Of a stretch of DNA of 64,000 nt, positions 24,073 to 32,273 are shown piece after piece (within the stretch, counting starts at the first letter, position 1; every line of letters begins with the position of its first letter). Under the pieces are notes generated by a model. The model made no database searches. It was given only the letters and a program-made list of their open reading frames with translations, and had not been told where the DNA came from. The stretch is from JAHCHG01 sp965214585 (GTDB taxonomy: Bacteria; Acidobacteriota; Blastocatellia; Pyrinomonadales; Pyrinomonadaceae): the NCBI GenBank assembly GCA_965214585.1, contig OZ243957.1, positions 2,976,001 through 3,040,000 on the forward strand, read 5' to 3'. A program made the position numbers and the translations under genes.

Positions 24073-24945
24073 TCAAACGTGCCTTTCGACATAACGGATA
24101 ATTTCTTTGGCGATGTCTTTTTTCGTCGCCGTTTCGATTCCTTCGAGTCCGGGCGAGGAATTTACTTCGAGAATTAGTGCGCCGCGTTCGGATTGGAGCA
24201 TATCAACTCCGGCGATGCCTAAACCCATTACTCTGGCTGATTTTATTGCCGCGTCTTCTTCTTCGTCGGATAATTCGATCAATTCGGCAACGCCGCCGCG
24301 ATGCAGATTTGAACGGAATTCGCCGTCTTTTGCCTGTCTTTTCATTGCGCCGACGACCTTTCCTTCAACGACGAACGCGCGTATGTCCGCGCCTTTGGCT
24401 TCGTGTATAAATTCCTGCAAAACGACGCGGGCTTCCAAGCCGTTGAACGCTTCGAGAACCGATTCGGCGGCTTTTTTCGTTTCCGCCAAAACGACTCCCA
24501 GACCTTGCGTGCCTTCCAAAAGTTTCAGAATGATCGGTGTCGAACCGAGCATTTTAACGACGGATTCGGAATCTTTCGTGTAATTTGAAAAGATCGTTTT
24601 CGGCATTCCGAGTCCGGCTCGTGATAAAAGCTGCAAGCTGCGGAGTTTATCCCTAGATTTAACGAGAGCTTGGGATTCGACTGCCGAGAAAACCTTCTGC
24701 ATTTCAAATTGGCGCACGACGGCAGTTCCGAAAAAAGTAACCGACGCGCCGATTCGCGGAATCACCGCGTCAATTCCGGTCAGTTCCTTTCCTCTATACA
24801 TTATGATCGGATGCTTTTTCTCGATTTGCAGCACGCATTTTGTATGGTCAATGACAAGGACTTCGTGCTTACGCTTTTCGCCCGCTTCGACCAAGCGGCG
24901 CGTTGAATACAATTTCGGATTTGCCGATAAAATGGCGATTTTCAT
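24073..24945 (-). CDS. rimK: RimK-type ATP-grasp ligase
   Basis: An ATP-dependent carboxylate-amine ligase of the RimK type. In Escherichia coli RimK adds glutamates to the C-terminus of ribosomal protein S6. The pre-ATP-grasp domain starts MKIAILSANPKLYSTRRLVE. ATP-grasp elements follow: KSRDKLRSLQLLSRAGLGMP, PIILKLLEGTQGLGVVLAET (nucleotide-binding Lys and glycine loop), VLQEFIHEAKGADIRAFVV, GEFRSNLHRGG and LILEVNSSPGLEGIE (metal-binding Glu and Asn). At 290 residues it is full length. The RimB-like gene lies 300 bases upstream and the AstE-like gene downstream, all on the minus strand. Confidence 0.93.
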   Translation of the reverse strand: MKIAILSANPKLYSTRRLVEAGEKRKHEVLVIDHTKCVLQIEKKHPIIMYRGKELTGIDAVIPRIGASVTFFGTAVVRQFEMQKVFSAVESQALVKSRDKLRSLQLLSRAGLGMPKTIFSNYTKDSESVVKMLGSTPIILKLLEGTQGLGVVLAETKKAAESVLEAFNGLEARVVLQEFIHEAKGADIRAFVVEGKVVGAMKRQAKDGEFRSNLHRGGVAELIELSDEEEDAAIKSARVMGLGIAGVDMLQSERGALILEVNSSPGLEGIETATKKDIAKEIIRYVERHV

Positions 24946-25245
24946 AAATTATTTGAATATATTTTCAGAATTGTAAATAAAGATATTAAACGCGGATCGG
25001 GAAAATGTTAAATCGGAAATGATTGTTTGCAATTTTTGAAGTTAAAAAATTGCGGATGATTTAATCGGCAGTAAGAAACCTAAAATATAATTGATAGATG
25101 ATAATTGATATTTGATAATTTTTTTCACTTTTGCAAATAAACAATTCACTTATTTATCAATTATCATCTATCAAATATCAATTATTTTTTTGGTTAATCT
25201 TAAATTATAAATACCGATTAAAAATTTCTCTGCAATGCTTACTTT
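24946..25245. other. 300-bp gap between rimB-like gene and rimK
   Basis: No gene is supported. It contains the AT-rich palindrome at 25091-25173 and otherwise AT-rich sequence, including poly-A/T runs. A promoter for rimK may lie in 24950-25080, but no clear pair of boxes was seen. Confidence 0.5.
25091..25173. repeat. Word-type AT-rich palindrome
   Basis: TTGATAGATGATAATTGATA (25091-25110) and TATCAATTATCATCTATCAA (25154-25173) are perfect 20-base reverse complements. Additional copies of the same words (GATATTTGATAATT, AATATCAATTA) flank them in permuted order. Confidence 0.85.
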
Positions 25246-25698
25246 TTATTTTTTCCCGGAAAGCCTTGTTTTATGTATATGATTTGAAAGTTTCGGATTT
25301 ACGATAAAATCGTGTTCGATCAAAAATTTTCTGCCGATCAAAACCGGAAAGCGCATATTGCCGCGATAAGTTACGGAAAGTTCGATGTTGTAAATATGCT
25401 CGTGAAAGGAGATTTTCGTCGAGATTATAAAGCGTTCTTCGGCTTTCCCGTTGGAACTTTTGACGGATTTTTTGCGGTAATTTTCAAAATAATGAATTTC
25501 GCCCGTATATTTCGGGTCCGCGTCGTCGAGAAAGACTACGCGCAGTTTTTTGTCAGCCGATTCCGAAATGGCGCAGCAGTGAATCGAAGAAGTATATGCG
25601 CCCGTGTCAATTTTTACGCGCAGACGCTTCAAATCGAGTTCGGGAAAATCCGCTTTGTCGGTTCTGCCAATAATTTGCCGGTCTTTAGATATTTTCAT
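25246..25698 (-). CDS. RimB/DUF785-like retropepsin-fold protease
   Basis: A 150-residue protein of the family annotated as ATP-dependent zinc protease or RimB. It has the opening QIIGRTDKADFPELDL, the aspartyl-protease-like DTG motif in KIDTGAYTSSIHC, and a second element, FPVLIGRKFLIEHDFIVNP. The family adopts a retropepsin-like fold. RimB in Pseudomonas is reported to act with RimK on the glutamate tag of S6. The gene is first in a minus-strand series followed by rimK and the AstE-like gene, the same association as in other genomes. Confidence 0.87.
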   Translation of the reverse strand: MKISKDRQIIGRTDKADFPELDLKRLRVKIDTGAYTSSIHCCAISESADKKLRVVFLDDADPKYTGEIHYFENYRKKSVKSSNGKAEERFIISTKISFHEHIYNIELSVTYRGNMRFPVLIGRKFLIEHDFIVNPKLSNHIHKTRLSGKK

Positions 25699-26168
25699 AA
25701 ACGCTTTACAAAGTTATCTGAAAATTAAAGTTTATCATAAGAAATTAACCGCGAAGGAACACGAAGCAGACACGAAGATAAGAATAATGCTTATGTGAGC
25801 AGGTTGGAAAAAGTATTCAGGTTTATCGAGAGTTTCGATTTTCTGTAATAATATCAACAAAATAATTGAGAATTATGCAGATAATCAAAGGACAAATCTC
25901 AACTATCAATTCTCCATTCTCAATTATTTTGTAAGTTAATCTTTACAAATTATTACGCTTGATTATTTATACACATCAGCTTATGTGTCTGCAAATCAGC
26001 CGATAAAATTCAATTAACAAATGAAAAAAACTTCGTGTTTCTTCGCGGTTGATTCTTTCCGTTGATTTCTAATCTAAAGAAATCCGATTCGCTAAATTCA
26101 ACAAACAACTTTTTGCGTGATATAATTTCCGCATCTTTATTAAATAAAAACTTTGGGAGAAAACAGAT
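25699..26168. other. 470-bp gap with nested palindromes upstream of sucD
   Basis: No reading frame is supported. The gap is mostly the palindrome at 25745-26052. Its last 100 bases hold the sucD leader: a promoter-like TTTTTGCG / TATAAT (26126-26131 region) and the ribosome-binding site GGGAG at 26155-26159. Confidence 0.5.
25745..26052. repeat. CACGAAG-type nested palindrome
   Basis: The left arm TTAACCGCGAAGGAACACGA is mirrored by CTTCGTGTTTCTTCGCGGTT at the right end. An inner pair AAAATAATTGAGAAT (25859) / ATTCTCAATTATTTT (25917-25931) forms a second hairpin. A related element lies at 42121-42234. Confidence 0.75.
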
Positions 26169-27053
26169 TTGAGCATTTTAATTGACAAAAATACGCGCCT
26201 GATCGTGCAGGGAATTACCGGAACGGAAGGAACTTTTCACACACAGCAGATGATCGAATACGGCACAAATGTTGTCGGCGGAGTTACGCCCGGAAAAGGC
26301 GGAATGACGCACGAAGGCGTGCCGGTTTTTAACACGGTCAAAGAAGCGGTTCAGGAAACGAACGCAAATGCTTCGGTAATTTACGTTCCGCCGCCTTTTG
26401 CCGCCGACGCGATTATGGAAGCCGCCGATGCGAATTTGCCGCTTGTCGTCTGCATTACCGAAGGCGTTCCGGTTGCCGATATGGTGAAGGTCAAGGAATT
26501 TTTGAGCGAAAGAGAAACGCGCTTAATTGGTCCGAATTGTCCGGGAATTATCGCGCCCGGCAAATGCAAGATTGGAATTATGCCCGGACATATTCACAAA
26601 GAAGGACGAATCGGAGTCGTTTCGCGTTCGGGAACTTTGACGTATGAAGCCGTCGGGCAATTGACGAATTTGGGTTTGGGACAATCAGCGGCTATCGGAA
26701 TCGGCGGCGATCCGATCATCGGCACGAATCACACGGACGCGCTGCGGCTTTTTGAAGCGGACGACGAAACCGACGCAATCGTAATGATCGGCGAAATCGG
26801 CGGAAGTGCCGAAGAAGACGCGGCGGAATACGCCAAAGAAAATGTTTCAAAGCCAATCGTCGCCTTTATCGCCGGGCAAACCGCGCCGCCGGGAAGACGT
26901 ATGGGACACGCCGGAGCAATCGTTTCGGGCGGCAAAGGCACGGCTGCCGAAAAAATGAAGGCTCTCAGAGAAGCCGGAATCCGCGTCGTCGAATCGCCCG
27001 CCGACATCGGAACAGCCGTGCAGGAAATTCTCGGCTCGAAAGCGTCTGCTTAA
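26169..27053 (+). CDS. sucD: Succinyl-CoA ligase alpha subunit
   Basis: The CoA-binding, phosphohistidine-carrying subunit of succinyl-CoA synthetase in the TCA cycle. The translation starts at a TTG (26169) with GGGAG ten bases upstream and begins SILIDKNTRLIVQGITGTEG, the Rossmann CoA-binding start. GVTPGKGG, TEGVPVADM, GPNCPGIIAPGKCKIGIMPG, SRSGTLTYEAV and the phosphorylated His in GRRMGHAGAIVSGGKGTA are all present. Length is 294 residues. The beta-subunit gene sucC, usually adjacent upstream, is absent here, so the complex depends on a distant sucC. Confidence 0.96.
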   Translation: MSILIDKNTRLIVQGITGTEGTFHTQQMIEYGTNVVGGVTPGKGGMTHEGVPVFNTVKEAVQETNANASVIYVPPPFAADAIMEAADANLPLVVCITEGVPVADMVKVKEFLSERETRLIGPNCPGIIAPGKCKIGIMPGHIHKEGRIGVVSRSGTLTYEAVGQLTNLGLGQSAAIGIGGDPIIGTNHTDALRLFEADDETDAIVMIGEIGGSAEEDAAEYAKENVSKPIVAFIAGQTAPPGRRMGHAGAIVSGGKGTAAEKMKALREAGIRVVESPADIGTAVQEILGSKASA

Positions 27054-27385
27054 AAATTTAGTTTCCTCATCTTTTTAGAAATAGATTAGTATTGGATGTG
27101 AGATTGGAAAAATAAATTTTGTTTTTTTCGTGACATAATTATCAATGCCGAATTATCAATTATTAATTCGGCATTGATAATTATGTCACAATAAAAAATC
27201 TGAATCGAAAACATCGAAAAAATTGGTGCAAAATATATATTTATTTTGATTTGTTCCAAGTTTGGAAAAACTGAAACTTACGGCGGAGTTTTGCGTGAAA
27301 GGCTGTAAATACAACTTTGAAAGAACGCCAAGCGTCAAAGCTGAACAAGAAAAATCTAAATTAAACTCAGGAGAAAATTCCCGAA
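27054..27385. other. 332-bp gap between sucD and the M16 protease
   Basis: Contains the perfect hairpin at 27130-27189 about 75 bases after sucD. The remaining sequence is AT-rich, ending in a likely ribosome-binding site (CAGGAGAA at 27368-27375) for the M16 gene. No other gene is supported. Confidence 0.55.
27130..27189. repeat. Perfect 25-bp-arm hairpin after sucD
   Basis: GTGACATAATTATCAATGCC plus GAATT (27130-27154) is the exact reverse complement of 27165-27189, with a 10-base loop. It is too AT-rich for a classical terminator and has no long T-tract, although a T-run precedes the left arm for the minus strand. It may stabilise or end the sucD transcript. Confidence 0.85.
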
Positions 27386-30211
27386 ATGAACAAAAAACCT
27401 ATCCGCATACTGTTTCTGATTTTGTGTTTTGCCTTTACCGCAACTGCACAAGTAAAACTCGACGCTCCGATTCCTGTTGATCCGAATGTGAAGATCGGAA
27501 AACTGGAAAACGGTCTGACTTATTACATTCACAAAAACAAAAAGCCGGAAAACAAGGTCGAACTGCGCCTTGTCGTTAATGTCGGTTCGATTGTCGAGAA
27601 CGAAGACCAGCAAGGTTTGGCGCATTTTCTCGAACATATGGCGTTTAACGGGACGAAGAATTTTGAGAAAAACGAACTCGTTTCATATTTGCAGTCAATC
27701 GGCGTGCGCTTTGGCGCGGATTTGAACGCTTATACGAGTTTTGACGAAACGGTTTATATTCTGCCGATTCCGACTGAAAAACCGGGTTTGATTGACAAAG
27801 GACTGCTTGTTTTGTCCGATTGGGCTTCGGCGATTAATCTGGATGCGGACGAAGTAAACAAAGAACGCGGCGTTGTTTTGGAAGAACTGCGGCTCGGAAC
27901 GGGCGCGGGACAGCGGATGCGCGACAAGTATTTTCCGCTTTTATTTAAGGGTTCGCAATATGCGGAGCGTCTGCCGATTGGAAAAGAGAAAATTCTCAAA
28001 ACTTTTGACCGCAAGACTTTGGTTGATTTTTACGAAACTTGGTATCGTCCCGATTTGATGGCGGTTGTCGCCGTCGGCGATATTGATGTTGATGAAATGG
28101 AAAAGAAAATCAAGGAAAATTTTTCCGACATCAAAGCCAAACGCGACAAAAAGGAACGAAAGTTTTATCCCGTGCCGGATCATAAGGAAACCTTGATCGC
28201 CATCGAAACGGACAAGGAAGCACCGCTTACGTCGGCGCAGATTTTGTTTAAGAAACCGGAGCGAAAAACGGAAACGCTGGCTGATTTGCGGCAAGGTATT
28301 GTCAGATCGTTTTTTAACGGAATGCTCAACGACAGACTTGATGAGATTCGTCAATCGCCGAATCCGCCGTTTGCTTTCGGCGCGTCGAGTTTCGGTTCGC
28401 TCACGCGCACCAAAGATTCGTATTCGATGTTCGGCGGCACAGAACCGGAAAAGGTCAAACAAACTCTGGCTGTTCTGCTCGAAGAAAACAAAAGAGTCAA
28501 GGAATACGGTTTTACAAAAGGCGAATTTGAAAGACAAAAACAGCAGTATTTAACACGGCTCGAAAATCAGTTCAAAGAACGCGATAAAACCGAATCGGGC
28601 AGAATTGTCAACGAATACGTCTATAATTTTCTCGACGGAAATCCGATTCCGGGAATCGAATTTGAATACAATTTCGCCAAACAGATTTTACCGACCATCA
28701 CGCTCGAAGAAATAAATGCTTTGGCAAAGGAAACGACGAGCGACGAAAACCGCGTGGTAATTATTACGGGCGGAGAAAAACCCGACGGCGTTTATCCGAC
28801 GAAGGAAGAAGTTGCCGAACTGCTCGACAAAGCCGATTCGCTAAAGGTCAAACCTTACGTCGAAGAAGTCAACACAGAACCTCTGGTCGGCGATTTGACG
28901 ACGAAAGCGACGATCAAAGATACGAAATACGATAAAAAATTCGACATTACTTATCTAACGCTTTCCAACGGAATCAAAGTCGTTTTGAAGCCGACGGATT
29001 TTAAAGCCGATCAGATTTTGCTTCGTTCATACAGTTTGGGCGGTTCATCGCTTGTTTCCGACGACAAAGCACTCTCGGCGGAATTTGTTACGCAGATTGT
29101 CAATGAAAGCGGCTTAAAAGATTTGTCGAAAGTGCAGCTCGGCAAAAAACTTGCGGGAAATACGGCGAACGCTTCGGTTTTTCTGTCTGATCAATTCGAG
29201 TATATCAACGGAAGTTCAACGCCGAAGGATTTTGAAACTCTGATGCAATTGGTCTATTTGCAGTTTACGGACGTGAATTTCGACAAAGCTGCATTCGATT
29301 CGTTTATCAGTCAGCAAAAGATATTTTTGCCGAATCTGATGGCAAGTCCGCAAATTTATTTTGGCGATCAGGTCAATAAAATTATGACGCAGAATCATCC
29401 GCGGGCGTTCGGGTTTCCGTCAACGGAAATGCTCGAAAAAGTGGATTTCGAGCAAGTTAAATCAATCTACCGGCAGCGTTTCGGCGATGCTTCGGATTTT
29501 ACGTTTATATTTGTCGGTAATTTCGATGTTGAGAAAATCAAGCCCGAACTTCTCAAATATCTCGGCAATTTGCCGACGAAAAACGGTTCGGAAAACTGGA
29601 AGGATTTAGGAATTCGTCCGCCGAAAGGCGGCTTTAAAAAAGTTATCAATCGCGGCGTTGACCAAAAAAGTCAAGTGCAGATAACTTTTACCGGACCGAC
29701 CGAATACAATTTGCAGGAAAGCCGGAATATGGTTTATCTGGCAGACCTTCTGACAATTAAATTAACGGAAATTCTGCGCGAGGAAAAAAGCGGCGTTTAC
29801 GGTGTCAATGCAAGAGGCGGAACTAATTTTATTCCATATGAAAGCTACAATTTTACGATCAGTTTTCCCGCCGGACCGGAAAATGTTGACTCTTTGATCG
29901 AAGCCGCATTTGCGGAAATAGAGAAAATCAAAAAGGGGGAAATCAAAGACGAAGATTTGAACAAGGTGAAAGAAGGAAAAGTCATCAATATCCGCGAAAG
30001 GTTCAAACAAAACGAATACTGGGCAAGTGAAATTTCCCGTTCGATCTTTAGAAATGAGCCGATGTTCAATCTGCCGGAAACCGAAGCCAGAATCAGAGCG
30101 ATTGACAAAAAAGATTTGCAAAAGGTCGCCAATAAATATCTGAAAAAAGATGAGGCGATTCAGATAATTCTGATGCCGGAAGAAAAAGCGGAAACCAAAA
30201 CGGACAAGTAA
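27386..30211 (+). CDS. M16-family zinc protease (PqqL/insulinase-like)
   Basis: A 941-residue exported peptidase. A signal peptide (ILFLILCFAFTATAQ) precedes the first M16 domain, which carries the inverted zinc motif HFLEH (His80-Glu83-His84, in GLAHFLEHMAFNGTKNF) and the downstream Glu in NKERGVVLEELRLG. Three further M16-type domains follow, without the zinc motif, as in two-part or one-chain insulinase-like enzymes. These proteases degrade peptides in the periplasm. It heads an apparent operon: the thioesterase starts 8 bases after its stop, then the carboxypeptidase-regulatory-like gene overlaps the thioesterase. Confidence 0.93.
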   Translation: MNKKPIRILFLILCFAFTATAQVKLDAPIPVDPNVKIGKLENGLTYYIHKNKKPENKVELRLVVNVGSIVENEDQQGLAHFLEHMAFNGTKNFEKNELVSYLQSIGVRFGADLNAYTSFDETVYILPIPTEKPGLIDKGLLVLSDWASAINLDADEVNKERGVVLEELRLGTGAGQRMRDKYFPLLFKGSQYAERLPIGKEKILKTFDRKTLVDFYETWYRPDLMAVVAVGDIDVDEMEKKIKENFSDIKAKRDKKERKFYPVPDHKETLIAIETDKEAPLTSAQILFKKPERKTETLADLRQGIVRSFFNGMLNDRLDEIRQSPNPPFAFGASSFGSLTRTKDSYSMFGGTEPEKVKQTLAVLLEENKRVKEYGFTKGEFERQKQQYLTRLENQFKERDKTESGRIVNEYVYNFLDGNPIPGIEFEYNFAKQILPTITLEEINALAKETTSDENRVVIITGGEKPDGVYPTKEEVAELLDKADSLKVKPYVEEVNTEPLVGDLTTKATIKDTKYDKKFDITYLTLSNGIKVVLKPTDFKADQILLRSYSLGGSSLVSDDKALSAEFVTQIVNESGLKDLSKVQLGKKLAGNTANASVFLSDQFEYINGSSTPKDFETLMQLVYLQFTDVNFDKAAFDSFISQQKIFLPNLMASPQIYFGDQVNKIMTQNHPRAFGFPSTEMLEKVDFEQVKSIYRQRFGDASDFTFIFVGNFDVEKIKPELLKYLGNLPTKNGSENWKDLGIRPPKGGFKKVINRGVDQKSQVQITFTGPTEYNLQESRNMVYLADLLTIKLTEILREEKSGVYGVNARGGTNFIPYESYNFTISFPAGPENVDSLIEAAFAEIEKIKKGEIKDEDLNKVKEGKVINIRERFKQNEYWASEISRSIFRNEPMFNLPETEARIRAIDKKDLQKVANKYLKKDEAIQIILMPEEKAETKTDK

Positions 30212-30219
30212 ATTTGCCG

Positions 30220-30603
30220 ATGAAATTTTCTCATTCTTTCCGCATTGAAAAAAGCGATATTGATGAGCATAGACACGCAAATAATGTCGCTTACTTGCGC
30301 TGGATTCAGGATGTCGCCGTCGCACATTGGCAAGCGGCGACGTTTGAAATGCAGAAAAGTTTTACTTGGTTCGTTTTGCGGCACGAAATTGATTACAAAA
30401 AACGCGCTTTTGAAAATGAAGAAATCACCGCGACGACTTGGGTTGGCGCGGCGACAAAGGTAAAATGCGAAAGATTTACCACAATCAAGCGCGGCGCGGA
30501 AATTTTGGCTTCGGGAAAAAGCGTCTGGTGTCTGCTCGACGCAAAAACGAATAAACCGACGCGCATCACTTCGGAGTTGAGAGAATTATTTGAAATGAGG
30601 TGA
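30220..30603 (+). CDS. Acyl-CoA thioesterase, 4HBT hotdog family
   Basis: A 127-residue single hotdog domain. The segment DIDEHRHANNVAYLRWIQDV is the 4-hydroxybenzoyl-CoA thioesterase-type motif, in which an acidic residue and the following HANN-Y motif form the active site. The remaining strands (TWFVLRHEIDYKKRAFENEE, ITATTWVG) fit the family. The ATG at 30220 is preferred over the TTG two codons upstream. It sits between the M16 protease gene (8-base gap) and the next gene (4-base overlap), so it is likely co-translated. The physiological acyl substrate is unknown. Confidence 0.9.
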   Translation: MKFSHSFRIEKSDIDEHRHANNVAYLRWIQDVAVAHWQAATFEMQKSFTWFVLRHEIDYKKRAFENEEITATTWVGAATKVKCERFTTIKRGAEILASGKSVWCLLDAKTNKPTRITSELRELFEMR

Positions 30604-31313
30604 ATATAAAACATTTAATTACAAAAACCATTTTCTTTTTGTTTGTCGGCATCATCTTTATAATGCCGACAAACGCCCAGCTTTGCGGCACATACGGCGC
30701 GACTTTGAACGTCAAAAATGAAAAAGACGAGCCGGTTGAAAATGCGTTTGTGCAGTTGCTGCCGATTGGAAAGGACGAAACGAAAGGGCAGACTTTTGTT
30801 CGTGATAAGGAAAATCTTTCAAAGCTTACGATAACTTTTTCAGAAGGACATCAGATTACTACAAAATATAAATTGTTGACTTCGGCTGGCGGATTTGAGA
30901 ATTTTGAAAAAGAGATCGGTTTTCCGCATTGTAAGCGGCAGATTTTCGATATTCGGTTAAAAGCGAATGAGAAACCGAATACAGCAATCTTGAACGGTTC
31001 TGTTTACGATGCAAACGGAGCTTTGATAACCGGCGCAAAAGTAACCGCAGCAAATGAAAAAGGCGAAAAATTTGAAACCGTATCAAGCGGCGAAGGCATT
31101 TATATTTTAGAATTACCTTATAATCCATATAACGCGAAAAATCATAAATACAAAACAGCCAAATATGAAATAACGGTTAAAGCAGAAGGATTTGATAAAT
31201 CTGTTTTGCAAAACTTCGGATTTGTCCCGTCCACAAAGGGAAAAATGATTCTCGATTTTACTTTGGATGTTTTTTTAAATATAAATACAATAAATATTGA
31301 TTCGGAGAAATAA
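30600..31313 (+). CDS. Exported protein with carboxypeptidase regulatory-like domains
   Basis: The GTG start at 30600 overlaps the thioesterase stop in the GTGA arrangement. A signal peptide (FFLFVGIIFIMPTNAQ) is followed by two Ig-like modules: residues 25-115, and a clear CarboxypepD_reg module from about residue 120 (AILNGSVYDANGALITGAKV then TAANEKGEKFETVSSGEGIY and YEITVKAEGFDKSVLQNF). Such modules are common in acidobacterial outer-membrane and secreted proteins and probably mediate adhesion or folding. No catalytic domain is present. The C-terminal 20 residues are AT-rich and low complexity. Confidence 0.8.
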   Translation: MNIKHLITKTIFFLFVGIIFIMPTNAQLCGTYGATLNVKNEKDEPVENAFVQLLPIGKDETKGQTFVRDKENLSKLTITFSEGHQITTKYKLLTSAGGFENFEKEIGFPHCKRQIFDIRLKANEKPNTAILNGSVYDANGALITGAKVTAANEKGEKFETVSSGEGIYILELPYNPYNAKNHKYKTAKYEITVKAEGFDKSVLQNFGFVPSTKGKMILDFTLDVFLNINTINIDSEK

Positions 31314-31750
31314 AATAATCAGATACTAAAAACGGGTTAAAACGGGAGTATAAGCATCCTTGCTTGCACAATTGCGGTTTAGCAATTGAGAAAAGTTAAT
31401 CAACTAAGATGATAATGTTCGTTAGTCCGCTAAGAAGCTGTTTGGAAACTCAAAAAAAAACGTAACGCCGGCATCTTGCCGGCAGTCTTGGTGGCTTCCA
31501 GCCGCCAAAATTTTTCTATTTTTTTCCGAATGTTCGAGTAAATAACGCGCGAATTGGCGGCTGGAAGCCACCAAGACTGCCGGCTGGAAGCCTGCGATAC
31601 AATGAATAACTTCTAAAAAACAGCGTGCCTTGCAAGCAGGGATGCTTACGCTCCAATTCGCCGATATAATTTGTTTATGTGTGAATGTTTAAATATTTTC
31701 GTAAAGAAAAACAAAATAATAAATAATAGAGAGGAAAACAAAAATAAATA
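31314..31750. other. 437-bp gap filled by a nested palindrome
   Basis: Nearly all of this gap is the element at 31345-31654. The last 70 bases form the ndk leader with a likely ribosome-binding site (GAGAGGAAA at 31728-31736). No gene is supported. Confidence 0.6.
31345..31654. repeat. Nested palindrome with perfect 31-bp inner inverted repeat
   Basis: The outer arms GGAGTATAAGCATCCTTGCT (31345) and AGCAGGGATGCTTACGCTCC (31635-31654) pair with few mismatches. The inner arms at 31478-31508 and 31554-31584 are exact 31-base reverse complements (GCCGGCAGTCTTGGTGGCTT start). ACGCCGGCATCTTGCCGGCA just before links the inner part to the GGAACGCCG family. Confidence 0.85.
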
Positions 31751-32167
31751 ATGAGTAATTTAACTTTTGGAATAATAAAACCGGATGCCGTAAAAAATAA
31801 AAAACACGGCGCGATTATAAAACGTATTTTGGACGAAGGCTTCGAGATTCGCGGAATGAAATTGATTCAGATGTCGAAAAAGGAAGCCGAAGGATTTTAT
31901 GCGGTTCACGCGGAACGTCCGTTTTATATGGAGTTGACCGATTTTATGTCGAGTGCGCCGTGTGTGGTTTTAGCACTTGAAAAGGAAAACGCCGTAAAAT
32001 CTTGGCGCGATCTGATGGGCGCGACAAATCCCGACGAAGCTGATGTGGGAACTTTGCGAAAAGAATTTGCGTCTTCGATTGGCGAAAATGCGGTTCACGG
32101 TTCGGATTCGGATGAAAATGCCGGGATTGAAATTAATTATTTTTTCAGTAAACTTGAATTAGTTTGA
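31751..32167 (+). CDS. ndk: Nucleoside diphosphate kinase
   Basis: Transfers gamma-phosphate between nucleoside triphosphates and diphosphates through a phosphohistidine. The start MSNLTFGIIKPDAVKNK, the FYAVHAERPFY motif, RDLMGATNPDEADVGTLRKE and the catalytic His in NAVHGSDSDENAGIEI are all intact. Length is 138 residues. It is a single gene with a strong hairpin just downstream. Confidence 0.97.
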   Translation: MSNLTFGIIKPDAVKNKKHGAIIKRILDEGFEIRGMKLIQMSKKEAEGFYAVHAERPFYMELTDFMSSAPCVVLALEKENAVKSWRDLMGATNPDEADVGTLRKEFASSIGENAVHGSDSDENAGIEINYFFSKLELV

Positions 32168-32186
32168 ACATAAGGGTATAAAAGGT

Positions 32187-32236
32187 GCATCATTTCGGAG
32201 AATTTTAAAAATTTTCGGAATTCTCCGAAATGATGC
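32187..32236 (+). terminator. Hairpin after ndk, possible terminator
   Basis: GCATCATTTCGGAGAATT (32187-32204) is an exact reverse complement of 32219-32236 around a 14-base loop. There is no T-tract after it, so it may instead be another intergenic palindrome or an mRNA-stabilising stem. Confidence 0.6.
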
Positions 32237-32273
32237 GAAAATCTGAAAACTTTATGATAAGGAAAATAAAATA

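Noticed and set aside
27130..27189. Classical rho-independent terminator for sucD
   Set aside because: The stem is long and AT-rich and lacks a following T-tract on the plus strand, so it is kept only as a palindrome.
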